Source: Thermomicrobiales bacterium
Lineage (GTDB): Bacteria; Chloroflexota; Chloroflexia; Thermomicrobiales; CFX8
Assembly (NCBI GenBank): GCA_023954495.1
Contig: JAMLIA010000015.1
Coordinates: 1-56,989, forward strand
Length of the DNA stretch: 56,989 bases
Direction of reading: 5' to 3'
Within the stretch, counting starts at the first letter, position 1. Each line of letters starts with the position of its first letter. The position numbers were made by a program, and so were the translations under genes. The notes under the pieces are model-generated. The model saw only the letters and a list, made by a program, of their open reading frames with translations. It made no database searches and had not been told where the DNA came from. Shown here piece after piece: positions 9,140 to 17,800 of the stretch.

Positions 9140-10408
9140 TCAGGACTCGTCAGCGCCGCACCATTCGAGGACGAACGCGCCGAGTACCTTGGCGGCACGG
9201 TTGAGCGATGCCAGATCGAGCCACTCGTCGGCGGCGTGCGCGCCCTCGCCGGATGCGCCGTAGCAGCCGGCCGGCATGCCCTTGAAGTTGAAGTAGCGCA
9301 TGTCATTCACGCCAGTGCCGGAGCGCATCGCCATCTCCTCGCCGGTGACCGTCTTGTGCCACTCGCCGAGGCTGATGACGGATGGCTCGTCGGTCGAGAC
9401 GGTCGAGCCGCTGGTGCGGAAACCGTCGTAGGTGATGACCGGCGGGTTGTCGCGCAGCCACGGGTCGTTATCAACGACAGCCTGGATGGCGCCCTCGACC
9501 TCGGCGCGAATCTCGGCGACGGTGCGGCCGGGGTAGTAGCTCAGGCGGCAGTGCAGTTCGCACTCACCCGGCACGGTGCTGGGCCAGTCGCCGCCCTGAA
9601 TGACGCCGATGTTGAGGTTGATCGGATGATCGAAGTCCGCGAACGCTGGGTGAGATGTCTCGTTCATCCTGGCGTCCAGCGCTTCGAGTGCCTGGATGAT
9701 TGGCACCGTCTTCGAGATCGCGTTGACGCCGCGCGTCGCCCAGGCAGCGTGCGCCGAGCGACCGGACACGAGCACGCGGAACCACATGACGCCGACGTGG
9801 GCGTTCGTGAACTCGCCGTTCGACGGCTCGGTGACGACGACCGCGTCAGCCGTGTAGCGACGGCTGGCGTCGAGCGCGCCGTTGCCGGTGCACTCCTCCT
9901 CGATGACGCTCTGGACAATCAGGTCGCCCTTGAGCGTAATGCCGAGGTCGCGCAGAACGCGCGGTAGGAACATGTTGATGGCGACGCCGCTCTTCATATC
10001 CAGCGCGCCGCGCCCGTACATCTTGCCGTCGACGATCTCAGCGGCCCACGGGTCGTGGGTCCAGTCGGCCAGCGGCTCCGGGCTGACGACGTCGATGTGG
10101 CCGTTCATGATGAGCGAGCGCCAGCCGGCACTGCCCTTGGCGGTTGCCGCGACGTTGGGACGTCCGGCAAATGGCACGCCGCTGTCGCCGGACTCGTCCA
10201 GTTCCTTGAGCGATTCGTCGATCTCCCAGACGTCTGTCTCCATGCCGCTCTCGCGCAGGTAATTGGCGATGAACTCCTGGATCTCGGCTTCCTGCCCGAG
10301 GACGCTGCGGAAATGCACCAGGTCGGCAACGAGCTGGACGAGCTCGTCGTGGCGCTCATCCAGCGCCTTCCACAGGCGCTCGGTAACGGCATTCGGTGCG
10401 GTGGTCAT
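9140..10408 (-). CDS. M20 family metallopeptidase (ArgE/DapE/ACY1-like)
   Basis: A 422-residue zinc peptidase or deacylase. I chose ATG 10408 because it has an AGGGG ribosome site and gives a normal M20 N-terminus; the longer frame adds 30 unlikely residues. Di-zinc ligands and catalytic residues are readable: His104 and Asp106 (NGHIDVVSP), Asp137 (GRGALDMKSG), the Glu pair at 170-172 (VIEEECTG), and a late His in GEGAHAADE. The lid/dimerisation domain lies around 195-310. The family cleaves N-acyl-amino acids or dipeptides in the cytoplasm. It is downstream of two peptide-type permeases and a binding protein, which fits hydrolysis of an imported peptide or N-acyl amino acid. Confidence 0.92.
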   Translation of the reverse strand: MTTAPNAVTERLWKALDERHDELVQLVADLVHFRSVLGQEAEIQEFIANYLRESGMETDVWEIDESLKELDESGDSGVPFAGRPNVAATAKGSAGWRSLIMNGHIDVVSPEPLADWTHDPWAAEIVDGKMYGRGALDMKSGVAINMFLPRVLRDLGITLKGDLIVQSVIEEECTGNGALDASRRYTADAVVVTEPSNGEFTNAHVGVMWFRVLVSGRSAHAAWATRGVNAISKTVPIIQALEALDARMNETSHPAFADFDHPINLNIGVIQGGDWPSTVPGECELHCRLSYYPGRTVAEIRAEVEGAIQAVVDNDPWLRDNPPVITYDGFRTSGSTVSTDEPSVISLGEWHKTVTGEEMAMRSGTGVNDMRYFNFKGMPAGCYGASGEGAHAADEWLDLASLNRAAKVLGAFVLEWCGADES

Positions 10409-10519
10409 TGCATTTCCCCTCACGATAGACAACTTCCATCCGGCGTTACCGTTGGCCGCGGCTATGCCGGTGGTTACACAGAGAAGAGCGGCCGACACGA
10501 TCGTATCGACCGCTGTAGA

Positions 10520-11422
10520 TTAGCGCTGATGCAGACTTGGGTCGAGTGCATCGCGCAGGCCATCACCGAGGATGTTGAAGCACAGGATCACGATGAAGAT
10601 CGCAAAGCCCGGTGCGAGGATGACGTGTGGCGTGTCGGTCATGTAGCGGCGTCCGGCGGCAACCATCGCGCCCCATTCCGGTGTGGGAGGCTGCGGACCC
10701 AGCCCGAGGAAGCTCAGGATCGATGCCGACAGAATCGCCGTCGCCAGCTGGAGCGTCGCGTAGACCAGCACCGGCGCGAACGAATTCGGCAGGATGTGGC
10801 GCATGATGATGCGTGAGTCGCCCGCTCCGACAGCCTGCGCCGCCTCCACGTACGTCTCGGACTTGGTGCCGAGGACCGCGCTTCGGGTAACGCGGGCGAA
10901 GACCGGGATTGAGCCGATACCGACGGCGATCATCACCTCGTAGACGCCCGGTCCGAGCGCGGCGACGATGGCGATGGCCAGCAGGATGCCCGGCAGCGCC
11001 AGCATGATATCCATCACCCGCATGATCGGGTTGTCCAGCTTGCGGAAGTAGGCGGCCAGCAGGCCGAGCGTGCCGCCGATGCCGAGGCCGAGCCCGACCG
11101 CAAGGAAGCCGATCGTCAGCGAGATCCGGCCACCATGCAGGATGCGGCTGAAGACATCGCGCCCCAGCTCATCGGTGCCGAACCAGTGTTCACTGGACGG
11201 CGCGAGCAGCCGCGCGCCGGATTGGGCCTTCTCCGGATCGTACGGCGAGAGCACCGGCGCGAGGATGACGGCGATGATGATCAGCAGCAGGAGGATGCCT
11301 GATGCTGTTGCGAACCGGTCGCGCGCCAGCATGCGATACCACGCACGCGATGCCTGCCGGGGCGGCTCTTCCTGTTGTGTGCGCAGGCTGTCCCGCGTTT
11401 GGTCAGCTGGTGTAGCGGTCAT
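10520..11422 (-). CDS. ABC transporter permease, DppC/OppC type
   Basis: A 300-residue inner-membrane permease of the peptide/nickel importer class. It has a hydrophilic N-terminus, then a membrane segment (ASGILLLLIIIAVILAPVLSPYDP) and the N-terminal OppC-type region with HWFGTDELGRDVFSR. The permease core contains the EAA-type loop (YVEAAQAVGAGDSRIIMRHILPN) that contacts the ATPase. Its start overlaps the stop of the partner permease (ATGA), indicating translational coupling. With its partner and the Tat lipoprotein at 12425 it forms the membrane and binding part of an importer. The ATP-binding subunits are not in this window. Confidence 0.93.
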   Translation of the reverse strand: MTATPADQTRDSLRTQQEEPPRQASRAWYRMLARDRFATASGILLLLIIIAVILAPVLSPYDPEKAQSGARLLAPSSEHWFGTDELGRDVFSRILHGGRISLTIGFLAVGLGLGIGGTLGLLAAYFRKLDNPIMRVMDIMLALPGILLAIAIVAALGPGVYEVMIAVGIGSIPVFARVTRSAVLGTKSETYVEAAQAVGAGDSRIIMRHILPNSFAPVLVYATLQLATAILSASILSFLGLGPQPPTPEWGAMVAAGRRYMTDTPHVILAPGFAIFIVILCFNILGDGLRDALDPSLHQR

Positions 11423-12360
11423 GACAACCTCACTCGCGGGTCAAACAGCCCATACGATACGTCGACGATCAGGTTGATCAGGACGAATGCCGCAGTCAGG
11501 ACGAGGATCGGCCCCTGGACCATCGGGAAGTCGCGATAGTTGATCGCGCCGACGATCATGCGACCCATGCCTGGCCAGGAGAAGATCGTCTCCGTCACAA
11601 CCGCGCCACCGAGCATGAAGCCGAACTGCAAGCCCATGACGGTCATGGCCGGCAACATCGCGTTCTTCAGCGCGTGGCGATAGATCACCACCTGATCGGA
11701 GAGACCCTTTGCTCTTGCGGTGCGCACGTAGTCGCGGCGCAGCACTTCCAGCATGCTGGAGCGCACAACGCGAGCGAGCGCGGCCACCTGGAAGTAGCCG
11801 AGGGTGAACGCCGGCAGGACGATGTGCTTCCAGCCATCTATCGTCCAGAGTGGTCCGCCGCGGCCAGAGATTGGAAACCAGCCGAGCTTGCCACCGAAGA
11901 GCCAGATCAGAATCAGGCCGATAAAGAAGATCGGGAACGAGATACCGAACAGCGCGCCGGCCATCGACAGCTTGTCCCAGATGGTGTTGCGCTTGACTGC
12001 CGCGATGACGCCGAGCGGGATCGCAACGATCGTTGACCAGACCTGAGCGACGAGGACCAGCTCAAGCGTGTTCAGGAATGTGTTGCGGATCTCGGAGTTG
12101 ACCGAACGGCGGCTCACGAGCGAACGCCCCAGGTCGCCCTGGATGACGTTGCGCATGTAGGTGAGGTACTGCACCGGCAACGGTTTGTTCAGACCGAGCT
12201 GTTCGCGGATGTTCTCGACGGTCTCACGCGGTGCAGTCGGACCGGCGATCATCTCAGCCGGATCACCGGGGGCGATGTGGACGATCATGAAGATGATGAT
12301 CGATGCACCGATGAGGACCGGGATCATCATGGCTAGCCGGCGTAGAAGATAGGCTCCCAC
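11419..12360 (-). CDS. ABC transporter permease, DppB/OppB type
   Basis: An inner-membrane permease of 313 residues when started at GTG 12360 (VGAYLLRRLAMMIPVLIGAS), the usual N-terminus of this family. The alternative ATG at 12405 lies inside a strong hairpin and would add a non-conserved leader. Typical DppB features are IAPGDPAEMIAG, GLNKPLPVQYL, and the ATPase-contacting loop DYVRTARAKGLSDQVVIYRHALKN. About six membrane segments are expected. It follows the substrate-binding protein across a stem-loop and overlaps the DppC-type partner by four bases. Substrate: probably peptides or related compounds. Confidence 0.92.
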   Translation of the reverse strand: MGAYLLRRLAMMIPVLIGASIIIFMIVHIAPGDPAEMIAGPTAPRETVENIREQLGLNKPLPVQYLTYMRNVIQGDLGRSLVSRRSVNSEIRNTFLNTLELVLVAQVWSTIVAIPLGVIAAVKRNTIWDKLSMAGALFGISFPIFFIGLILIWLFGGKLGWFPISGRGGPLWTIDGWKHIVLPAFTLGYFQVAALARVVRSSMLEVLRRDYVRTARAKGLSDQVVIYRHALKNAMLPAMTVMGLQFGFMLGGAVVTETIFSWPGMGRMIVGAINYRDFPMVQGPILVLTAAFVLINLIVDVSYGLFDPRVRLS

Positions 12361-12380
12361 GTTTCCGTCCCATCCAGAGA

Positions 12381-12406
12381 GATGCGGCGGCGAGTGCCGC
12401 CGCATC
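12381..12406 (-). terminator. 11-bp stem-loop between binding-protein and permease genes
   Basis: A perfect stem (GATGCGGCGGC / GCCGCCGCATC) with a 4-nt loop lies 19 bases beyond the binding-protein stop and before the permease start. No clean U-tract follows on the minus strand. It is more likely a partial terminator or an mRNA-stabilising hairpin that keeps binding-protein levels above permease levels than a full terminator. Confidence 0.6.
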
Positions 12407-12424
12407 CTTGATGTTTGACGTCGG

Positions 12425-14191
12425 TTAGTCGGTCAAGGAGACGTCGAGGAGCTTCCAGGAACCCATGGAATAGAGGCCATAGTACTGGAATCCCTGAACA
12501 TCGTTCTTGCGCACGCCGACGAGCTGATATGGGTGGAAGAGCGGCATCCAGAAGGCGGTCTCCATGACGCGCTCCTGGATGTTTGCGTACGCCTCCATCC
12601 GGCCCTCGTCGGTCTCTGCTACGCGCTCTTCCTGCAGCCAGCCATCGACATCGGGATCGTCGAAGCCGAAGCGGTTCGGAGCCGGTTGGTTGGTTGAGAG
12701 GAAGTAGAACATCAGGATCTCGTCCGGCGTCGAGTGCGGCATGTTCATCAGCATGATGGTGTGCTCGCCGGCCGCCAGCCGTGCCCAGATGGCCGCCTCT
12801 TCGATCATGACCGACTCGGCCTCGATGCCGACATCAGCCAGGTTGCTGGAGAAGAGCCCCATCATCTCCTGGTTGGTGTCGTTGGCGGTCACGTAGAACG
12901 GGATCGTCAGGCGAACGCCGTCCTTCTCGCGGATGCCGTCGGAGCCTTCCACCCATCCGGCGTCGTCGAGAATCTGCTTGGACTGCTCAGGATCGAACTT
13001 GTAGCCTTTTGCTTCAGCATCGGCCCATGCGCCCTTGATCCACGGGGCAACAGGACCCCAGCCAACCTTGGCGTAGCCGTACAGCAGCTCGTCCACGATC
13101 TGCTCACGGTTGATGGCGTGGAAGACCGCAAGGCGCACATCCTTATCCTGCATGATCTCCTTGCGCAGATTCATACCCAGGTAGGATGTTGAGCCGCCCT
13201 GACCCTCAATGACCTCAATGTCGCTGCTGGACTCAAGGTTCTTGGCGTCGTTCTCCGGCAGCTCCGGCGTGATGTGAATGCCGCCCGACTCGAGCTCGAG
13301 GACGCGGGTGGTGTCCTCCGGGATGATGCGCATGACCAGCTTGTCGATATGAACCGGTCCGGCGTTGTCGTAGGCCGGCGGGCCCCAGGTGTACTTGTCG
13401 AAGCGAGCGAACGTGGCCTCGGCGCGTGGCGTCCAGTTTTCGAACTTGAACGGGCCGGTGCCGTCGACCTTGAGCGTGCCGTAATCGTCGCCAGCCTCCT
13501 CAACAAATCGCTGGTTGAGAATGGCGGCAAAGCCGGTGCCGAGGTTGATCATCAGCTCGTTGTTGCGATTGGCGAGATTCAGCACGAGCGTCGTGTCGTC
13601 CGGCGCGTCAATCGTCTCGATGCCGGCGATGCGGTAGCTCGTCGGCGAGGCGGTCTCCTCGGCGAGCCAGCGCTCGATCGTGTACTTGGCGTCGGCCGAG
13701 GTGAACGGATCACCGCTGTGGAACTCGACGCCCTCCTTCAGCTTGAAGGTGTAGGTCAGGCCGTCGTCGCTGATCTCCCACGAGTCGGCGAGACCCGGGT
13801 CGATCGTCGCCAGGTCGTATCCGACGGTGACGAGCGTGTCCTGAATCTTCAGGATCCAGTCGGTCGCGATGACCGCCGTCACCTTGTGCGGGTCGAGCGA
13901 TTCCGGCTCACGGTCGCGGCCCATGATGAGCGTGCCACCCTTGGTCGCCTCACCACTGCCCGAATCCTCGCTGTCGGATGTGTCGCTGGTTGCCTCACCG
14001 GCCGGCTCAGTGCTGGCACCCGATGAGCTGCCCGAATCGCCGTCATCGTCATCGTCGCCACCGCAGGCGGCCAGCAGGCCACCCAGCACCGGCACGCTGA
14101 CGCCGGCAACCGCCAGGCGCTGCAGCAGGCTCCGCCGCGTAAGTGCGCTGCCCATCGGTAGGACAGATCGCAAGATGACATCATCGTTCAT
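12425..14191 (-). CDS. Peptide-type ABC substrate-binding lipoprotein (SBP family 5), Tat signal
   Basis: A 588-residue extracytoplasmic solute-binding protein. Start 14191 has a GGGAGG ribosome site. The signal carries twin arginines (Arg19-Arg20, LTRRSLLQRLAVAG) and a lipobox LLAAC with Cys43, so it is exported folded by Tat and lipid-anchored. A long Asp/Ser/Glu linker follows (about 46-85). The mature part begins GGTLIMGRDREPESLDPHKVT and includes the family motif LADSWEISDDGLTYTFKLKEGVEFHSG. It would capture peptides or similar ligands for the permeases just downstream. It is led by a recognisable promoter at 14292-14321. Confidence 0.93.
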   Translation of the reverse strand: MNDDVILRSVLPMGSALTRRSLLQRLAVAGVSVPVLGGLLAACGGDDDDDGDSGSSSGASTEPAGEATSDTSDSEDSGSGEATKGGTLIMGRDREPESLDPHKVTAVIATDWILKIQDTLVTVGYDLATIDPGLADSWEISDDGLTYTFKLKEGVEFHSGDPFTSADAKYTIERWLAEETASPTSYRIAGIETIDAPDDTTLVLNLANRNNELMINLGTGFAAILNQRFVEEAGDDYGTLKVDGTGPFKFENWTPRAEATFARFDKYTWGPPAYDNAGPVHIDKLVMRIIPEDTTRVLELESGGIHITPELPENDAKNLESSSDIEVIEGQGGSTSYLGMNLRKEIMQDKDVRLAVFHAINREQIVDELLYGYAKVGWGPVAPWIKGAWADAEAKGYKFDPEQSKQILDDAGWVEGSDGIREKDGVRLTIPFYVTANDTNQEMMGLFSSNLADVGIEAESVMIEEAAIWARLAAGEHTIMLMNMPHSTPDEILMFYFLSTNQPAPNRFGFDDPDVDGWLQEERVAETDEGRMEAYANIQERVMETAFWMPLFHPYQLVGVRKNDVQGFQYYGLYSMGSWKLLDVSLTD

Positions 14192-14291
14192 TACGGATTC
14201 CTCCCCACTCACGACGTTGCTTCCCAAATCTGCGCAACAAAATTGAGCGCAGCGTTCAGGAAACGTTTTCGTCTTTCTCCCACTCCAAGGT

Positions 14292-14321
14292 ATCCTACGA
14301 ACGCTGTGACCAAAATGTCAA
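14292..14321 (-). promoter_or_regulatory. Sigma-70-type promoter for the ABC-importer operon
   Basis: Read on the minus strand there is a perfect TTGACA (-35) at 14321-14316, an 18-bp spacer and TAGGAT (-10) at 14297-14292. It points to the binding-protein gene, giving a leader of roughly 95 bases. A GCTGCGC/GCGCAGC inverted repeat at 14329-14345 sits just upstream of the -35 element and could be an operator. Confidence 0.6.
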
Positions 14322-14468
14322 CGAAGATGCTGCGCGTTGCGCAGCACGCGTTCGGCCCGCGAACGTCCTCAGGTCGATCCGAACCACGATCGATCTGACG
14401 CCATTCGGGACAGTCTGTCACGGTCAGGCGACAATCCTCACTTGCGCACGCGCCAGCAGAGCGATAGA

Positions 14469-14480
14469 GTGTACGTACAC
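14469..14480. promoter_or_regulatory. Palindrome GTGTACGTACAC, possible operator copy 1
   Basis: A perfect 12-bp palindrome in the 638-bp divergent gap between the ABC operon and nrdJ. A near-identical copy (GTGTACGTACAT) lies exactly 200 bp downstream at 14669-14680. Pairing of two such sites around the nrdJ promoter suggests regulator binding. The regulator is unknown. Confidence 0.4.
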
Positions 14481-14509
14481 CCTGCGTGTGATTGACAGGC
14501 AGTCACATC

Positions 14510-14538
14510 TTTACGGCTCTCGTGGGGCGGTGTACACT
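14510..14538 (+). promoter_or_regulatory. Candidate nrdJ core promoter
   Basis: TTTACG (-35, 14510-14515), a 17-bp spacer and TACACT (-10, 14533-14538). The -10 element overlaps the first candidate NrdR box. The leader to the ATG at 14830 would be about 285 bases. I searched that leader for a cobalamin riboswitch and did not find a convincing one. Confidence 0.4.
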
Positions 14539-14578
14539 ACATCTTGCGGTGGTCGCGAACTTGCACTACAAGATGTGC
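14534..14578 (+). promoter_or_regulatory. Candidate pair of NrdR boxes upstream of nrdJ
   Basis: Box 1, ACACTACATCTTGCGG (14534-14549), matches the core of the NrdR consensus acaCwAtATaTwGtgt well. Box 2, GCACTACAAGATGTGC (14563-14578), is a weaker match. The conserved C of each box lies 29 bases apart, close to but not exactly the usual three helical turns. Overlap with the -10 element would allow repression when dATP/ATP-bound NrdR binds. Family knowledge: NrdR controls nrd genes in most bacteria. Confidence 0.5.
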
Positions 14579-14668
14579 CACCGCCGGTCTGTCGCAGCAT
14601 TCAAGCGGCAGATCCCCCGGGACATCTCAAACGGGGCTATCGGCAACGGCAGGGCGCAATCCGGTGAG

Positions 14669-14680
14669 GTGTACGTACAT
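14669..14680. promoter_or_regulatory. Palindrome GTGTACGTACAT, possible operator copy 2
   Basis: Second copy of the palindrome at 14469-14480 with one changed base, located in the presumed nrdJ leader. Apart from these sites, the candidate NrdR boxes and the two promoters, I see nothing else in 14192-14829. Confidence 0.35.
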
Positions 14681-14829
14681 CAGCCGGGAACTGCTGGTCG
14701 GTACCACTGAGGTGAAGCAGGTGTAGTCGAGAACCGGGTGTGCGGGCGAGGCGCAGCCCATTGGAAACGCTCGGCGGCGTGGTCAATCCGTTTTCAGATT
14801 GCTTGCGCTGGTTGTGAGGAGATCGTTGG

Positions 14830-17800
14830 ATGGCTGACTCTATTCGTGATGCTGATACCGGCACTGTGACGACGCATGGCTTCGCGCCGGTTCGTCCGAC
14901 CGCGCACGAGCGGCGTGGCAACGGGTTGCGCGTCGAGCGCGTGTTCACCACTGCGGGAGGCGATCCCTACGACAGTATTGAATGGGCTCGCCGGACATCG
15001 CGCATTGCCAACCCGGACGGTTCGGTCGTCTTCGAAATGGAGGATGCCGAAATCCCGGTCAGCTGGTCGCAGGTCGCGACCGACATCATGGTCTCCAAGT
15101 ACTTCCGCAAGGCGGGCGTGCCGCAGTATGACGCCGAGGGTAACCCGATCCTCGCTGCGGATGGCTCGCCGGTGCTCGGCCCGGAGCGCTCCGCCAAGCA
15201 GGTGATCAACCGCCTGGCTGGCACCTGGCGCTCGTGGGGCGAGGAATATCACTACTTCGCCAGCGAGGCCGACGCGGCGGCGTTCGAGGACGAGTTGCGC
15301 TACATGCTGGTGCACCAGATGGCCGCGCCGAACTCGCCGCAGTGGTTCAACACCGGCCTCAACTGGGCCTACGGCATCACCGGCCCGAGCCAGGGTCATA
15401 CCTACATCGATCCGCTCACCGGCGAGCTGCGCGAGTCCGACGACGCCTACTCACGCCCGACGCCGCACGCCTGCTTCATCCAGTCGGTCGATGACGACCT
15501 CGTCTCCGAGGGCGGCATCTTCGATCTGGTCACGCGTGAGGCGCGCGTCTTCAAGTACGGCTCCGGCACCGGCTCCAACTTCTCCAAGCTGCGTGCCGAA
15601 GGTGAGCCGCTCTCCGGCGGCGGCACCTCGTCCGGCCTGATGAGCTTCCTGAAGGTCTTCGACCGGGCGGCCGGCGCGATCAAGTCGGGCGGCACCACCC
15701 GCCGCGCGGCCAAGATGGTCGTGCTCAACATGGACCACCCCGACATCGAGACCTTCATCAACTGGAAGGTGCTGGAAGAGAAGAAGGTCGCCGCGCTGAT
15801 CGCGGCCGGCTACTCCAGCGACTTCAACGGCGACGCCTACGCGACCGTCTCCGGCCAGAACTCGAACAACTCCGTCCGCGTCACCTCCGAATTCATGAAG
15901 GCGGTGCAGGACGACGCCGACTGGGATCTGACCTGGCGGACGAACGGCAAGGTCGTGCGCACCGTCAAGGCGCGAGACCTCTGGAAGCAGGTGGCCGAGG
16001 CGGCCTGGGCCTGCGCCGATCCGGGCGTGCAGTTCGACACGACGATCAACGACTGGCACACCGCGCTGGGCTCTGGCCGAATCAACGCGTCGAACCCGTG
16101 CTCCGAGTACATGTTCCTCGACGACACGGCCTGCAACCTGGCCTCGCTGAACCTGATGAAGTTCTACGACGCCGACAGCAACACGTTCCGCGTCTCCGAC
16201 TACCTGCACGCGATCCGCGTCTGGACGATCGTGCTGGAGATCAGCGTGTTGATGGCGCAGTTCCCGAGTCCGGAGATCGCCCGCCTCTCCTACATCTTCC
16301 GCACGCTCGGCCTCGGCTACGCCAACCTCGGCTCGCTGCTGATGACGATGGGCCTGCCGTACGATTCCGAAGAGGGCCGCACGATCTCGGCAGCGCTGAC
16401 CGCGATCCTGACCGGCGAGTCCTACGCGACCTCAGCCGAGATGGCCCGCGAGCTGGGCCCGTTCCCCGGCTACGGCGAGAATCGCGAGCACATGCTGCGG
16501 GTGATCCGCAACCATCGCCGCGCCGCCTGGAACGCGCCAGCCGGTGATTACGAGCAGCTCTCGGTGCTGCCGGTCGCGATCAACCCGGAGTTCTGCCCGG
16601 ACGATCTGCTCAAGGCTGCCCGCCACTCGTGGGACCGCGCGCTGCTGCTCGGCACCGAGCACGGCTTCCGCAACGCCCAGGCGACGCTGCTGGCACCGAC
16701 CGGCACGATCGGCCTGCTGATGGACTGCGACACAACCGGCGTCGAGCCGGACTTCGCGCTGGTCAAGTTCAAGAAGCTGTCCGGTGGCGGCTACTTCAAG
16801 ATCGCCAACCAGTCGGTCGCTCCGGCGCTGAAGAACCTCGGCTACAACCCGGCACAAGTGAACGACATCATCCGCTACGTCCTCGGCACGCTCAGCCTCG
16901 ACGGCGCGCCGCACATCAACCGCGACTCGCTGCTGGCCAAGGGGCTCAACGACGCTGACATCGCCAAGATCGAGAAGGCGCTGCCGGGTGTCTTCGAGCT
17001 GCCGTTCGCTTTCAACGTCTGGACGCTTGGCGAGGACGCGCTCGTTCGTCTCGGCCTGACGCAGGAGGAGTGGACGAAGCCGGGCTTCAACCTGCTCCGC
17101 GCGATCGGCTTCAGCCAGCAGCAGATCGACGAAGCCAACGATGTCATCTGCGGCATGCAGACGATCGAGGGTGCGCCGCACCTGAAGGACAAGCACCTGC
17201 CGATCTTCGACTGCGCCAACCGCTGCGGCAAGCATGGCCAGCGTTTCATCCATTACATGGGGCACGTCCGGATGATGGCGGCGACGCAGCCGTTCCTGTC
17301 CGGCGCGATCTCGAAGACAATCAACATGCCGAACGAGGCGACGGTCGCCGACATCGAGAACGCCTACCACGAGTCGTGGAAGCTCGGCATCAAGGCGATG
17401 GCGCTGTACCGCGACGGCTCCAAGCTCTCGCAGCCGCTCTCCAGCAAGTCGGACAAGGAAGCCGAAGCGGAGAAGGACGAGGAGGCCGACGAGCGCGCCG
17501 CCGAGATCGCGGCGCTCAAGGCCGAGCTGGCCGAGATGCAGAAGATCGCTGCCCAGCTCGACCCGGCCCAGGCGGCCAACCCGCGTACCGTCACCACGAA
17601 CTTCCGGCCGACCCGCCGGACGCTGCCGGCCAAGCGCGGCGGCTTCACCCAGGAAGCGCGCGTCGCCAGCCACAAGATCTACCTGCGCACCGGCGAGTAC
17701 GACGACGGCCAGCTCGGCGAGATCTTCGTCGACCTCCACAAGGAGGGCGCGGCGATGCGGTCGCTGATGAACTGCTTCGCCATCGCCGTCTCGAAGGGTC

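Noticed and set aside
14580-14829. Cobalamin riboswitch upstream of B12-dependent nrdJ
   Set aside because: Only an isolated CCACTGA was seen; the GCCACTG box, G/C-rich cobalamin core and kissing-loop order are not present.
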